IMG/VR virus record: IMGVR_UViG_3300013126_000135
Location: 1 to 32,244 of that record
Source: a virus
Strand: one strand, 5' to 3'
Length of the DNA: 32,244 nt
Part shown: positions 1 to 6,783 of the stretch, piece by piece
How positions within the stretch are numbered: position 1 is the first letter of the stretch
How the letters are laid out: each line of letters starts with the position of its first letter
Made by a program: the position numbers and the translations under genes
Notes under the pieces: model-generated
Database searches by the model: none
The model's input: the letters and a program-made list of their open reading frames with translations, nothing else
Told to the model about the DNA's origin: nothing

Positions 1-217
1 GGGCGAGGCCCCGGGCGTTGGCCCTCCCCGGGTCTTGGAAATGGGGGTGGGGCCCCCCGGCGGCAGCGCGCCGGGCCGGAGCCGGCCTCGGCCGCGGCAG
101 GTTCGCCCACCGCTTGCCCACGCCGGCAAGCCCGGCCTGCAGATCCTGGGCACGGGCCCAGCCGATCAGGATCGCGTCGTTCACTCGTGGCCACTTGGTC
201 CATGGGATTCGCTGCAT
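1..217 (-). CDS. Partial gene of unknown function running off the left edge
   Basis: The open frame starts at an ATG at 217 behind a strong ribosome site (AAGGGGGTGACC then ATG) and stays open for 72 codons to the window edge. The N-terminus reads MQRIPWTKWPRVNDAILIGW and is tryptophan-rich and plausibly helical. After about residue 42 it becomes Pro/Arg/Ala-rich, which may mean a low-complexity linker, a non-coding end of the molecule or a sequencing error in the G/C runs near 50-60. The first 9 bases of the window recur at 32235-32243. If the ends join there, this frame continues in phase into the frame that ends at 32098, giving about 117 aa. I do not recognise a family. It follows the zinc-ribbon-like gene by 2 bp and is likely cotranscribed with it. 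Confidence 0.55.
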   Translation of the reverse strand, partial: MQRIPWTKWPRVNDAILIGWARAQDLQAGLAGVGKRWANLPRPRPAPARRAAAGGPHPHFQDPGRANARGLA

Positions 218-219
218 GG

Positions 220-483
220 TCACCCCCTTGGCGCCAGAGTAGCACGCCCCGCGCCCACCGTGACCATGGCTTCAACTGCCAGCCCGGCACGCCGGTGGCG
301 CTGGTAGCACGGCCTGCACTCGCCCAGCACCTCGGCCTGGCGCTCGCCGCAGCTCGTGCAGGGGCCGTGGTAGCGCGACGCATCGAGCACGCCGGCCACG
401 CGGGTCAGCAGCTCCACCAGCTCAGGATCGCAGCACGCTGCTGCCTCGGCGCGACACCGCGCCGCCATCTCCGTCAACGTCAT
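220..483 (-). CDS. Small zinc-ribbon-like protein
   Basis: This 87-aa protein starts with ATG at 483, overlapping the methyltransferase stop as ATGA. The C-terminal half carries two paired cysteines, C42-x2-C45 and C56-x2-C59, with HGPCTSCG and ECRPC around them. That is the spacing of a small structural zinc ribbon. The N-terminal half is a short amphipathic helix region with three extra cysteines (C10, C17, C18). Such treble-clef or ribbon proteins are common in phage early regions as DNA- or RNA-binding adaptors, but nothing here identifies the partner. It sits at the end of the replication/modification gene block. Function is unknown; the zinc-binding call is an inference from cysteine spacing. 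Confidence 0.7.
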   Translation of the reverse strand: MTLTEMAARCRAEAAACCDPELVELLTRVAGVLDASRYHGPCTSCGERQAEVLGECRPCYQRHRRAGLAVEAMVTVGAGRATLAPRG

Positions 484-1091
484 GGCTTCACCCCCTTGTG
501 CTGCCCGAGTCCGTCCAGCGCCCACACCTCGACGCGGGCACGCTTGGCCCGCTCCTGCAGCTCGCCCAGCACCTGCTGCGCCAGCTCTTGGGGGCCCCAG
601 CACACCAGCGCACTGGCGAAGCTCCCCGCTGTCTTGGCCCGTCCGTTCACCGTGTCGAACGCGATCCGGCCCTTGATCAGCACCACCCATGCCGCCCGGC
701 CCCACACCATGCGGAACCAGTACGCCTCGCCGCACTTGGCAGGAACAAACGCCACCACCGGGATCGGCAGCCGCTCGCCCTCGTCCGCGCACTTGGCCAG
801 CCACGCCGCGCAGTCGCTGTAGGGCGGATTGACCCAGACGATCCGGCCTGCCAGATCGAGGCCCTGCAGGTGGTCGCCCCATCGCTCGGCCAGCCCATCT
901 TGCCCACGGCGCAGGTCGAGGCTGGCCATCGGCTGCACGCTGCTGGCCTCGCACCAACACGGATCCAGAGCAGCCGGCGGGCACAGGTCGAGCACCCACC
1001 GGGGCGTGTACCACTCATCGCTGGCGCCGTCCGGGTCGGCCTGGTCGAGTGCCACCATGCGGGCCAGCTCGGGAAAAAGCAGATTTTGCAT
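480..1091 (-). CDS. Phage N6-adenine DNA methyltransferase (Dam-like)
   Basis: This 203-aa protein has the arrangement of phage-type DNA N-6-adenine methyltransferases: DEWYTP at residues 25-30, DPC at 43-45 (SAM-binding region) and the catalytic NPPY at 88-91. A further conserved stretch follows, with VAFVPAKCGEAYWF and KGRIAFD. It should transfer a methyl group from SAM to adenine N6 in phage DNA, and could protect it from host restriction or mark it for replication or packaging. The start is ATG at 1091, behind GGAGGGCTGACC. The longer upstream frame has no such site. No partner restriction enzyme is adjacent, so it looks like an orphan methyltransferase. The recognition sequence cannot be predicted from the protein. 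Confidence 0.88.
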   Translation of the reverse strand: MQNLLFPELARMVALDQADPDGASDEWYTPRWVLDLCPPAALDPCWCEASSVQPMASLDLRRGQDGLAERWGDHLQGLDLAGRIVWVNPPYSDCAAWLAKCADEGERLPIPVVAFVPAKCGEAYWFRMVWGRAAWVVLIKGRIAFDTVNGRAKTAGSFASALVCWGPQELAQQVLGELQERAKRARVEVWALDGLGQHKGVKP

Positions 1092-1093
1092 GG

Positions 1094-1990
1094 TCAGCCC
1101 TCCACCGCACGCAGGTGGCCCTCGGCTGCCAGCAGTGCCTGGAGCACCAGCTGCTCGGCCTCGTCGTAGACCGCTCGCCACTTGGGCTGCTCGCCCACGC
1201 GCTGCTTGAGCTCGGCCAGCACCCACAGCTGGGCCACGTCGAGCCACACGCCGCGCCGCTCGCGCAACGGGCACCACACTGCCGCCTGCTGCACCGCCCA
1301 CGGCACGCACCTGGTGCTGCCGCTCTCGCCCAGGTGCTCGAGCGCCAGACGCCCGTGGGCCAGCTCGACGCGGATCCGCTCGGCTGGCTGCTCGCCCCAC
1401 CCCTTGGTATCGTAGAAGTCACGTGGCGCCTTGCGCACCATGCGCACCTGCTGGGTGCTGGCGAACCCTTGGCGCCTGGCCTCGTGCAGCTCGTCCTTGG
1501 CCAGCCGCAGCCGGTGCTCGAGCTCGGCCACCTTGCCCAGTCCACTCTCCAGCTTGAGCCGGCGCACCTCGCGCTCGGCCTCGTCGGCTCGACGCTCGGC
1601 AGCCCGCAGCTCGCCGTCGCGCTCCACCAGCTTGAGGTACAGCGCCTGAGCATCATCGGTGCCCTGCAGCCCCAGATAGTCCGCGATCGTGTCGGCCCAG
1701 GTGTGGGCGCCGTTGTCCCCAAAGTTGGGTTGCAAGGTCAGCAGCCCCAACCAGTCGCTGCAGCGCAACTCGTGCAGCTCGGCGCGCAAGTCGTCGATCT
1801 CCGCGTACAAGTCGCGCTCGGTGCAGTGCTTGGCGTGCCCAGCTTGGCACACCGGGCAGCTCGCCTCGTGCGCCTGGGTCGCGGTCGTCTCGCGCTCGAA
1901 CACAGCTTGATCCGTGCTCTGCAAGTCGTTGTGATCGTTACACGTCGGATCGCGGTTTTCGGGGTCGTTTTTGGTGTTCTCGGTGGTCAT
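1094..1990 (-). CDS. Coiled-coil protein with a possible CCHC zinc knuckle, unknown function
   Basis: This 298-aa protein is not one I recognise. Residues 1-40 are polar and Asn/Asp/Thr-rich. Residues 45-56 (CPVCQAGHAKHC) give C-x2-C-x3-H-x3-C, similar to a zinc knuckle. A long charged heptad-like stretch from about residue 115 to 180 (with ERDGELRAAERRADEAEREV) predicts a coiled coil. The C-terminus is helical and Trp-containing. The start is ATG at 1990 behind GAGGGAGACACCACC, a leader shared with two other early genes here. An upstream GTG at 2032 in frame has no ribosome site. It is the first gene after the iteron block and lies upstream of the methyltransferase by 2 bp. Zinc plus coiled coil next to an origin suggests a nucleic-acid-binding role; this is inference only. 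Confidence 0.72.
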   Translation of the reverse strand: MTTENTKNDPENRDPTCNDHNDLQSTDQAVFERETTATQAHEASCPVCQAGHAKHCTERDLYAEIDDLRAELHELRCSDWLGLLTLQPNFGDNGAHTWADTIADYLGLQGTDDAQALYLKLVERDGELRAAERRADEAEREVRRLKLESGLGKVAELEHRLRLAKDELHEARRQGFASTQQVRMVRKAPRDFYDTKGWGEQPAERIRVELAHGRLALEHLGESGSTRCVPWAVQQAAVWCPLRERRGVWLDVAQLWVLAELKQRVGEQPKWRAVYDEAEQLVLQALLAAEGHLRAVEG

Positions 1991-2032
1991 GGTGGTGTCT
2001 CCCTCGGTGGTGTTTCCTTTGTAGTTCTGCAC

Positions 2033-2359
2033 TTATGGGTGACGGCGCAGCGGTCTCCGCCGTCACCCCTAACCCTTTGTTATTCTTGAATAGGTGACGA
2101 CGTGACGGCGTGACGGCGCATTGTGCATGCATGCGCACATGCACTTGAAGTCTCGGCGCACTGCTGTTTCGGTGTCACGCCGTCACCTATTGAATGATTC
2201 CACGCCTTTATGGGTGACGGCGGAAAAATCCGCACCTGAGATTCCTTTATCATCTTGCGCCTTTATGGGTGACGGCGCCGCCGTCACCCCTAAGTCATTG
2301 AATGCACGTTCTGCCCTAGTGTTCTCGCGTGGTTGCCGGTGACGGCGCCGCCGTCACCG
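2033..2359. repeat. Cluster of 11 GTGACGGCG iterons, candidate replication origin
   Basis: The 375 bp between 1991 and 2365 hold no supported gene but contain 11 copies of a 9-mer GTGACGGCG (one variant). Forward copies start at 2039, 2094 (variant), 2102, 2110, 2214, 2269 and 2339. Inverted copies lie at 2058-2066, 2178-2186, 2279-2287 and 2349-2357. Three forward copies overlap head-to-tail with an 8-bp period (2094-2118). Two pairs form near-perfect palindromes with 11-bp arms around one base, at 2267-2289 and 2337-2359. A longer unit CGCCTTTATGGGTGACGGCG occurs exactly at 2203-2222 and 2258-2277. An A/T-rich stretch (2070-2093) lies inside. The cluster directly follows the primase/helicase gene. 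Iterons beside a replication initiator are a classical origin design; operator sites for an early regulator are the alternative. Confidence 0.7.
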
Positions 2360-2365
2360 TGTCGC

Positions 2366-4753
2366 TCAGTACCGATCCCAGCCCCTGCTCGAACTCGGCG
2401 CAGGGTCCTGCTGCTGGCTTTGCGCTGTCCTCTCTGCGTAGTAGACCCGGCCGAGCTTGCCCTTGTGGCCCTGCACCCCAACGTCGCGCAGGGCCTGCAC
2501 GATCCGGTGGGTCTCGGTCGGGCTCGGCGTCTTGGTCGCAAAGCTCGGAAGTGCGCGGCAGATCTCCGCCAGGCTCACGCCACGCGGTGGCCTGGTCACG
2601 TCGAAAGGGGCGCAGGCCTGCCAGTGGTCGCGCACCTCGGCTGCCAGTGCGTCGTCCGGCTCGTGGTCGCTGTTCACCGCGCTGAGCCGCGCCAGCTCGT
2701 CGTCGTCCAGCCACCACCGGGCAGACGGTTGGCGGGCCTCGACCGCCATCTGGGCCCAGAGCTGCTGCACGTCGATCCCGTGCTCGGGGTGGCAGCGCTC
2801 GATCGGCACGGTCCACCAGCGTCGGTTGCCGGTCTTGTCCACCAGGTAGTGCTCGGGATTGACGCTGGCGAAGAACGCCGTGCGCCGGATCACCCGTTCC
2901 TCTCGTCGGGCGTAGGCGCTACGATAGGTATCGCTCTCTTGCGTGACAAAGGCCTTCAGCGCCGCGATGTCGCTGCGCTTGAACGTGGCGTCTACCTCGC
3001 CCAGCTCGCAGAGCCAGACGCTCGTGGCGGCTTGCACGCTGTCGCGGTCTCTGGGGTCGAGCATGCGCCCGGTCAGCACCCACGCGCTGCCGGGTGGTGC
3101 CAAGCTGCGCAGCCAGCGGGTCTTGGCCCTCCCCTGCTCGCCCTGGAACACTAGAACGCCCTGAGCCGCAAAGCGCCCGTCGAAGTCGGGCAGGATTGCT
3201 GCCGCCGCGCCCACCAGCCAGCGGTAGATCAGCAGGCCGCACAGCTCCCGATCCTGCACGCATGCCTGTAGCTCGACGCTGGCCAGCAGTTCGGGCAGCC
3301 GGTCCACGCCATCCCACGGCTTGCTCTGCACCCACTGCAGCACCGGGTGGTACTCGCGGGCCAGCTCGTTCAAGTGCTTGAGGATCGGCGCCCGGGCCAG
3401 TCCATGCTCCGCCGCCCTGTTCTCCACCCAGTCGAGCGCCACGTTGGCGCTGCGCTCCTGGTGTACCTTGAAAGTTGGGATCTGCACTTCCAGCTGGTGC
3501 GTCATGAGGTTGTAGCGCACCTCGGCCCCAAAGTGCTGCAGCAGAGCCGCGGTGTTCCTCGCATGGTCCTTGACCGGCTTGCCCCGCTCGCGCACCGGAA
3601 AGGTCAGCCGCCCGGGCTTGTTTGTTTGTGCGTCGAGCTTGTTTGTTTGTGCGTCGAGCTTGTTTGTTTGTGCGTCGAGCTTGTTTGTTTGTGCCGGCGC
3701 CTCGCGCTTGCGCGTGGGTGCTGATCCTCGCGCCGTAGGCGCAGCCGGCGGATCGTCGCCGTCGTCGAAGAACGGCCGGTCCTGCAATCCGATCCCGGTC
3801 TGTTCTGCTTCAGCTCGCCACTGAGCTGCGCCCTCCTGCAGCTCGGCCGTGTAGCCCCCGCCACCTTCCATCGGCCGCTCGGCTTTTGGGCCGCCCTTGC
3901 CCGAGCGCTTGGCGCTCTGCAGCTTCTGGCGCAGCTCGGCCTCGCCCCACGGGGGCGCGCAACGGGCATTCCACTGCCACAACAGTGCCCAGGCCTCCGC
4001 GTCGTGCAGCTCGAAGTCGTGCACCAGCGTGCATGCGGTGACGAACGTGTGATCGTCTCCGCGGGCGCCCTGCACGGCGCCGTCGCGCTTGGCAATCCAG
4101 GCCTCGGCACGCACAAGCCGCCGATCCTCGCTCCTGCCTCGCTTCAACCTCGCTTCACCCTCGCTTTGTGCTGGCTGCATCAGCTCGGGTTGTTGCGCCT
4201 GCTGGCTCGGCAGCCATGCCAGATCAAACACCGGGATCGACTCGACCGGCGGCAGCGGTCCATCGAACGCCCAGCGGTACAAGCCGCCAGACGGGTGCAC
4301 GCTGCCCGGCAGCACGATCTGGCTGCCGTCTCCGTACAGGTCGCCGCCTTGGTGCACCACGCTGCGGTCCTTGCGGCTGTCCGGCAGGTGCGGCACCTCG
4401 AGCTTGCGCTTGGGAACTGGCACGCCCACCGGCCAGCGGTAGATCAGGTGACCGCCATGCCCGCTGCCGCTCACCGTGCGCAGGGGCGTGGGTGGAAAGT
4501 GATCGAGCGCCCAGGCCAGCCACGCGTCGCCGTCCAGGTCGAGCGCCACCCAGCCAGTCGCACCGCAAATCAATCCCACGTTGGCGTCGGGGTGCTGGCC
4601 CCAGTACGCCCGCACGTCCACCTCTGTCATGCGCAGTTGCTGCCAGCCCTGCACGGCCGGCGCCTTGTCGCGTGGTCGCAGTGGGTGGATCGTCAGTCCG
4701 TAGCTCAGCAGTTCCAGAGCGGTCTGCTGCATTGTTGGTTTTTTATCAATCAT
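2366..4753 (-). CDS. Primase-polymerase fused to VirE-type helicase (replication initiator)
   Basis: This 795-aa replication protein has two parts. The N-terminal part (about residues 10-190) resembles the bifunctional primase-polymerase (AEP) fold, with PLRPRDKAP near 25-32, the metal-binding DLDGD at 72-76 and GGDLYGDGSQIVLPGS. The C-terminal part (about 395-720) is a virulence-associated-E/D5-like ATPase with DWVENRAAEHG upstream, a P-loop GEQGRAKT at 538-545, and the family signature DKTGNRRWW. The P-loop has Ala where most relatives have Gly just before the Lys. A low-complexity linker with repeated LDAQTNK lies between (about 354-379). The start is ATG at 4753; the in-frame TTG before it is less likely. 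It likely primes and unwinds phage DNA at the iteron block that follows it. Confidence 0.88.
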   Translation of the reverse strand: MIDKKPTMQQTALELLSYGLTIHPLRPRDKAPAVQGWQQLRMTEVDVRAYWGQHPDANVGLICGATGWVALDLDGDAWLAWALDHFPPTPLRTVSGSGHGGHLIYRWPVGVPVPKRKLEVPHLPDSRKDRSVVHQGGDLYGDGSQIVLPGSVHPSGGLYRWAFDGPLPPVESIPVFDLAWLPSQQAQQPELMQPAQSEGEARLKRGRSEDRRLVRAEAWIAKRDGAVQGARGDDHTFVTACTLVHDFELHDAEAWALLWQWNARCAPPWGEAELRQKLQSAKRSGKGGPKAERPMEGGGGYTAELQEGAAQWRAEAEQTGIGLQDRPFFDDGDDPPAAPTARGSAPTRKREAPAQTNKLDAQTNKLDAQTNKLDAQTNKPGRLTFPVRERGKPVKDHARNTAALLQHFGAEVRYNLMTHQLEVQIPTFKVHQERSANVALDWVENRAAEHGLARAPILKHLNELAREYHPVLQWVQSKPWDGVDRLPELLASVELQACVQDRELCGLLIYRWLVGAAAAILPDFDGRFAAQGVLVFQGEQGRAKTRWLRSLAPPGSAWVLTGRMLDPRDRDSVQAATSVWLCELGEVDATFKRSDIAALKAFVTQESDTYRSAYARREERVIRRTAFFASVNPEHYLVDKTGNRRWWTVPIERCHPEHGIDVQQLWAQMAVEARQPSARWWLDDDELARLSAVNSDHEPDDALAAEVRDHWQACAPFDVTRPPRGVSLAEICRALPSFATKTPSPTETHRIVQALRDVGVQGHKGKLGRVYYAERTAQSQQQDPAPSSSRGWDRY
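3617..3694 (-). repeat. 3.7 copies of an exact 21-bp tandem repeat inside the primase gene
   Basis: Exact 21-bp units run at 3617-3637, 3638-3658 and 3659-3679, followed by a 15-base partial copy to 3694. They encode the heptad LDAQTNK, repeated in the linker between the primase-like and helicase-like domains. The repeat is in frame, so copy-number change would alter only linker length. The Asn/Thr/Gln-rich composition differs from the surrounding Ala/Arg/Pro-rich protein. Confidence 0.95.
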
Positions 4754-4769
4754 CAAGCAACCTTGGTGG

Positions 4770-5036
4770 TTAGATTGCGCCGAAAGCCGTGCGGTTGATC
4801 ACGCCCACGGCATCGCGCCGCGCTGTAGCCGGTGGGCGTGGTTGTGTCGCCCGATCCCAGCCATCTGCTCGTTCAATGGCTCGCAGCGCGTCGGCCCACG
4901 TTGCTGCCCGGCCTGCACCCAGCTCGCGGCGGGTGCGCACGTTGTCGGGCTCGTCGTAGTAGTAGCACTGCCAAGCAAACGGCGCCTCTTGCTTCGCGGT
5001 GGTGCGCGGTGCCGGTGCCCTAGACATCAACGCCAT
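4770..5036 (-). CDS. Small protein of unknown function
   Basis: This is an 88-aa frame between the VRR-NUC nuclease and the primase. It begins with ATG at 5036 and overlaps the nuclease stop by 17 bp; a second in-frame ATG lies at 5027. The central stretch FAWQCYYYDEPDNV and ADALRAIERADGW looks like ordinary globular protein, and the Pro/Arg/Thr-rich N- and C-termini look disordered. The ribosome site is weak (GGAAGG about 11 bases upstream), so translation may be coupled to the nuclease gene. No family is recognised. Support comes from the tight packing and lack of a competing frame. Confidence 0.55.
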   Translation of the reverse strand: MALMSRAPAPRTTAKQEAPFAWQCYYYDEPDNVRTRRELGAGRAATWADALRAIERADGWDRATQPRPPATARRDAVGVINRTAFGAI

Positions 5037-5346
5037 GGCGCTTCAGTCCTTCCACGGCCTCGTCCACGCTGGTCACCACCAGGTAGATCCCGCCGTGCCG
5101 CTCGACCATGGCCTGCCAGGCACGTTGCAGCTCGGTCTGGCGCCCGCCACGGCGCTTGACCTCCAGAGCTACCAAGCGCCCGGCCGGGCTGGCCACACCC
5201 AGCAGATCGGCGCTGCCGGGCTGCCCGTAGCGCACAAGCTGGCCGCGCTGGTCTACCAGTGCGCCCGAGTTGTTGCGCCAGACGGTCAGCCCGGGCAGCG
5301 CGCCCAGGCGGGCCAGTATCTGCTGCTGGATCGCCTGCTCCCGCAT
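5020..5346 (-). CDS. VRR-NUC family nuclease
   Basis: This 108-aa protein matches the compact VRR-NUC (PD-(D/E)xK-related) phage nuclease. It has RNNSGA near residues 24-29, GxPGSADLLG with D47, then LVALEVKR with E62 and K64, and a downstream helix (RAWQAMVERHGG). D47, E62 and K64 are the expected metal-binding and catalytic residues. Members of this family cut structured DNA such as Holliday junctions and flaps, and are common in phage replication modules. The start is ATG at 5346, overlapping the preceding stop as TGATG. Placement between unknown replication genes and the primase supports a role in processing replication or recombination intermediates. Confidence 0.9.
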   Translation of the reverse strand: MREQAIQQQILARLGALPGLTVWRNNSGALVDQRGQLVRYGQPGSADLLGVASPAGRLVALEVKRRGGRQTELQRAWQAMVERHGGIYLVVTSVDEAVEGLKRHGVDV

Positions 5347-5816
5347 CAGTGCACCTTGAGCTCGCCGCTCGCCACCATGCGCCGCAGCTTGTGCAGAGCC
5401 AAGTTGCCCTTGCACTGCAGATTGAGCTCGAGATGCACCGGCAAGATCTCGAGATCGCCGCTCAAGTCGTGCAGCACCAACTTGGTCAGCAGGTCAAGGT
5501 CGCGCCGCTCACGCGGATCGACGGCAAAGCGCACCGTCACCTCGTAGTTGAGCACCACGCTGTCGTCCAGGTTCTTGTGCTCGACCTTCCACTTGCGCCC
5601 GACCACGTGGGCCCGCGCCACCTCGACCACGCCCAGCAGGGACACCAATTCCACGCGGTCGTCCTTGAGCCGCTGCACCACCTCGTCGCCCACCTGGCGC
5701 AACGCCTGCATGGGCGTGTCCTCTGGCGCCTTGCGGCTGCCAAACTTCAGCTCGACGATCCCGGCCTCGGGCAGCTTGCCCCCGGCCATCCACACCTCTC
5801 CACTCCAATCAGCCAT
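5346..5816 (-). CDS. Unknown protein of the replication module
   Basis: This 156-aa protein begins with ATG at 5816 (TGATG overlap with the previous stop), behind GAGAGGAAG; a GTG one codon earlier is possible. The sequence alternates predicted beta strands (VELVSLLGVVEVARAHVV, VVLNYEVTVRFAV) with a helix and contains no motif I can name. The N-terminal WSGEVWMAGGKLPEAGIVELKFG reads as a strand-rich start. It overlaps its neighbours on both sides by one base, so it is translated with the winged-helix protein and the VRR-NUC nuclease and probably works with them. No function is assigned. Confidence 0.72.
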   Translation of the reverse strand: MADWSGEVWMAGGKLPEAGIVELKFGSRKAPEDTPMQALRQVGDEVVQRLKDDRVELVSLLGVVEVARAHVVGRKWKVEHKNLDDSVVLNYEVTVRFAVDPRERRDLDLLTKLVLHDLSGDLEILPVHLELNLQCKGNLALHKLRRMVASGELKVH

Positions 5817-6367
5817 CACTTCCTCTCTGGCAGGGCGTACACCCCGCGGTCAATGCGGCGGATCTCGCCGCGGTTGCACATCTGCTTGAGCAGGGTTTGC
5901 ACGCTGTCGCGTGTCGTCCTGCGCTTGGCCACCAGCGCCTCGATCAGCTCGGCAGCCGTCGCCTGCTTCTTGTCCTGCAGCAGCACCAGCACGGCGCTCG
6001 CGTGTCTTGGCTGCTCGGTCCAGTCCGATCCCTCGTCCACCGCCGAACGGCGCCGGCCCTTGTTGGCCTCGCGCTGCTGCTCTTTGTCCAGCTCGACACG
6101 CTGATCGATCGGCTGCCGAGCTGCCGGCCATGGTGCGCGCTCGTCGGCCTCGAGCTCGGCCAGCTCGGCCTCATGATCCTCGCGGTCCAACTGTTGCAGA
6201 TTCTGCAACACCTCGGGCGGCAGCGCAGGTGCCTGCTCTGGCAGCAGCCACTGGCGCAGCTCGGCCTCAAGCTCCTGCCGCCGCAGTCGCACCCTGCTCA
6301 GGTCAGTGGTCAGTTGCCTGTCGCTCTCGATCAGCTCCGCCAGCTCTCGAAGTTGTTGCGGTGTCAT
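5816..6367 (-). CDS. Coiled-coil protein with C-terminal winged-helix-like domain
   Basis: This 183-aa protein starts with ATG at 6367, overlapping the previous stop (TAATG). Residues 1-90 are strongly charged and helical (ELAELIESDRQLTTDLSRVR and a Glu-rich run), which suggests a coiled coil. A charged linker follows (about 90-120). The last 60 residues (ASAVLVLLQDKKQATAAELI to RIDRGVYALPERK) have the helix-helix-helix-wing pattern typical of winged-helix DNA-binding modules that end in a GVY-type strand. It may be a DNA-binding accessory or regulator of replication. Its position beside the helicase and nuclease genes supports a DNA role; the fold call is by eye. Confidence 0.72.
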   Translation of the reverse strand: MTPQQLRELAELIESDRQLTTDLSRVRLRRQELEAELRQWLLPEQAPALPPEVLQNLQQLDREDHEAELAELEADERAPWPAARQPIDQRVELDKEQQREANKGRRRSAVDEGSDWTEQPRHASAVLVLLQDKKQATAAELIEALVAKRRTTRDSVQTLLKQMCNRGEIRRIDRGVYALPERK

Positions 6368-6783
6368 TAGTTGGCCTCCTGCTCGATCGTCGTCTTGGCC
6401 GTCTCGACCGCGTGGCGCAACAGCTCGTACTGGCGCTTGGCATCGCGCTCGACCGTCGGCCAGAACTGGTTGGCCTGCACCCAGCGCTCGAGCACCGCTG
6501 CCGTCAACGGGGCCGGTGGCACCTGCTGCACCATCAGCATGGCCAGAGCCAGCCGCAGGTGCGCGATCACCGGGGTGGTGGGCATCAAGTCGGCCTGCCG
6601 CAGAGCCACCAGGGCGCCGGCCACCAGCTGCACGTTGAGCTCGCGGGCCGGCTTGCCCTGCACCGCCATCGTGCCCAAGCCACCGATCAGGCCGCCCAGC
6701 ACCGCGATCACGCGGGCACGCACCTGCTGCTCGCCGCGCAACCGGATCTCGTCTCGGTACACCGGGATCATGCTCGCTTCCAT
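6367..6783 (-). CDS. Helical protein of unknown function, replication module
   Basis: This 138-aa protein starts with ATG at 6783, chosen for the strong site GGAGGCAAAGGA just upstream; an in-frame ATG at 6771 has a poorer site. The gene overlaps the helicase end by 16 bp. The N-terminal part holds a Gly-rich hydrophobic stretch (VIAVLGGLIGGLGTMAV, about residues 25-41), which could be a buried helix or a short membrane segment. The remainder is helical with VERWVQANQFWPTVERDAKR-like character. I do not recognise it. Possibilities include a helicase loader or a structural adaptor, but nothing in the sequence decides this. Confidence 0.7.
   Translation of the reverse strand: MEASMIPVYRDEIRLRGEQQVRARVIAVLGGLIGGLGTMAVQGKPARELNVQLVAGALVALRQADLMPTTPVIAHLRLALAMLMVQQVPPAPLTAAVLERWVQANQFWPTVERDAKRQYELLRHAVETAKTTIEQEAN

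Noticed and set aside
2337-2359. Terminator after the primase gene
   Set aside because: The palindrome could form a hairpin but lacks a T-run and is made of the same iteron arms seen elsewhere in the block, so I count it as part of the iterons.
2033-2365. CRISPR array or short ORFs in the iteron block
   Set aside because: Repeats are 9-20 bp, in both orientations and irregularly spaced, with no uniform spacers. A 57-codon frame exists on the minus strand but has no ribosome site and its sequence is largely the repeat itself.
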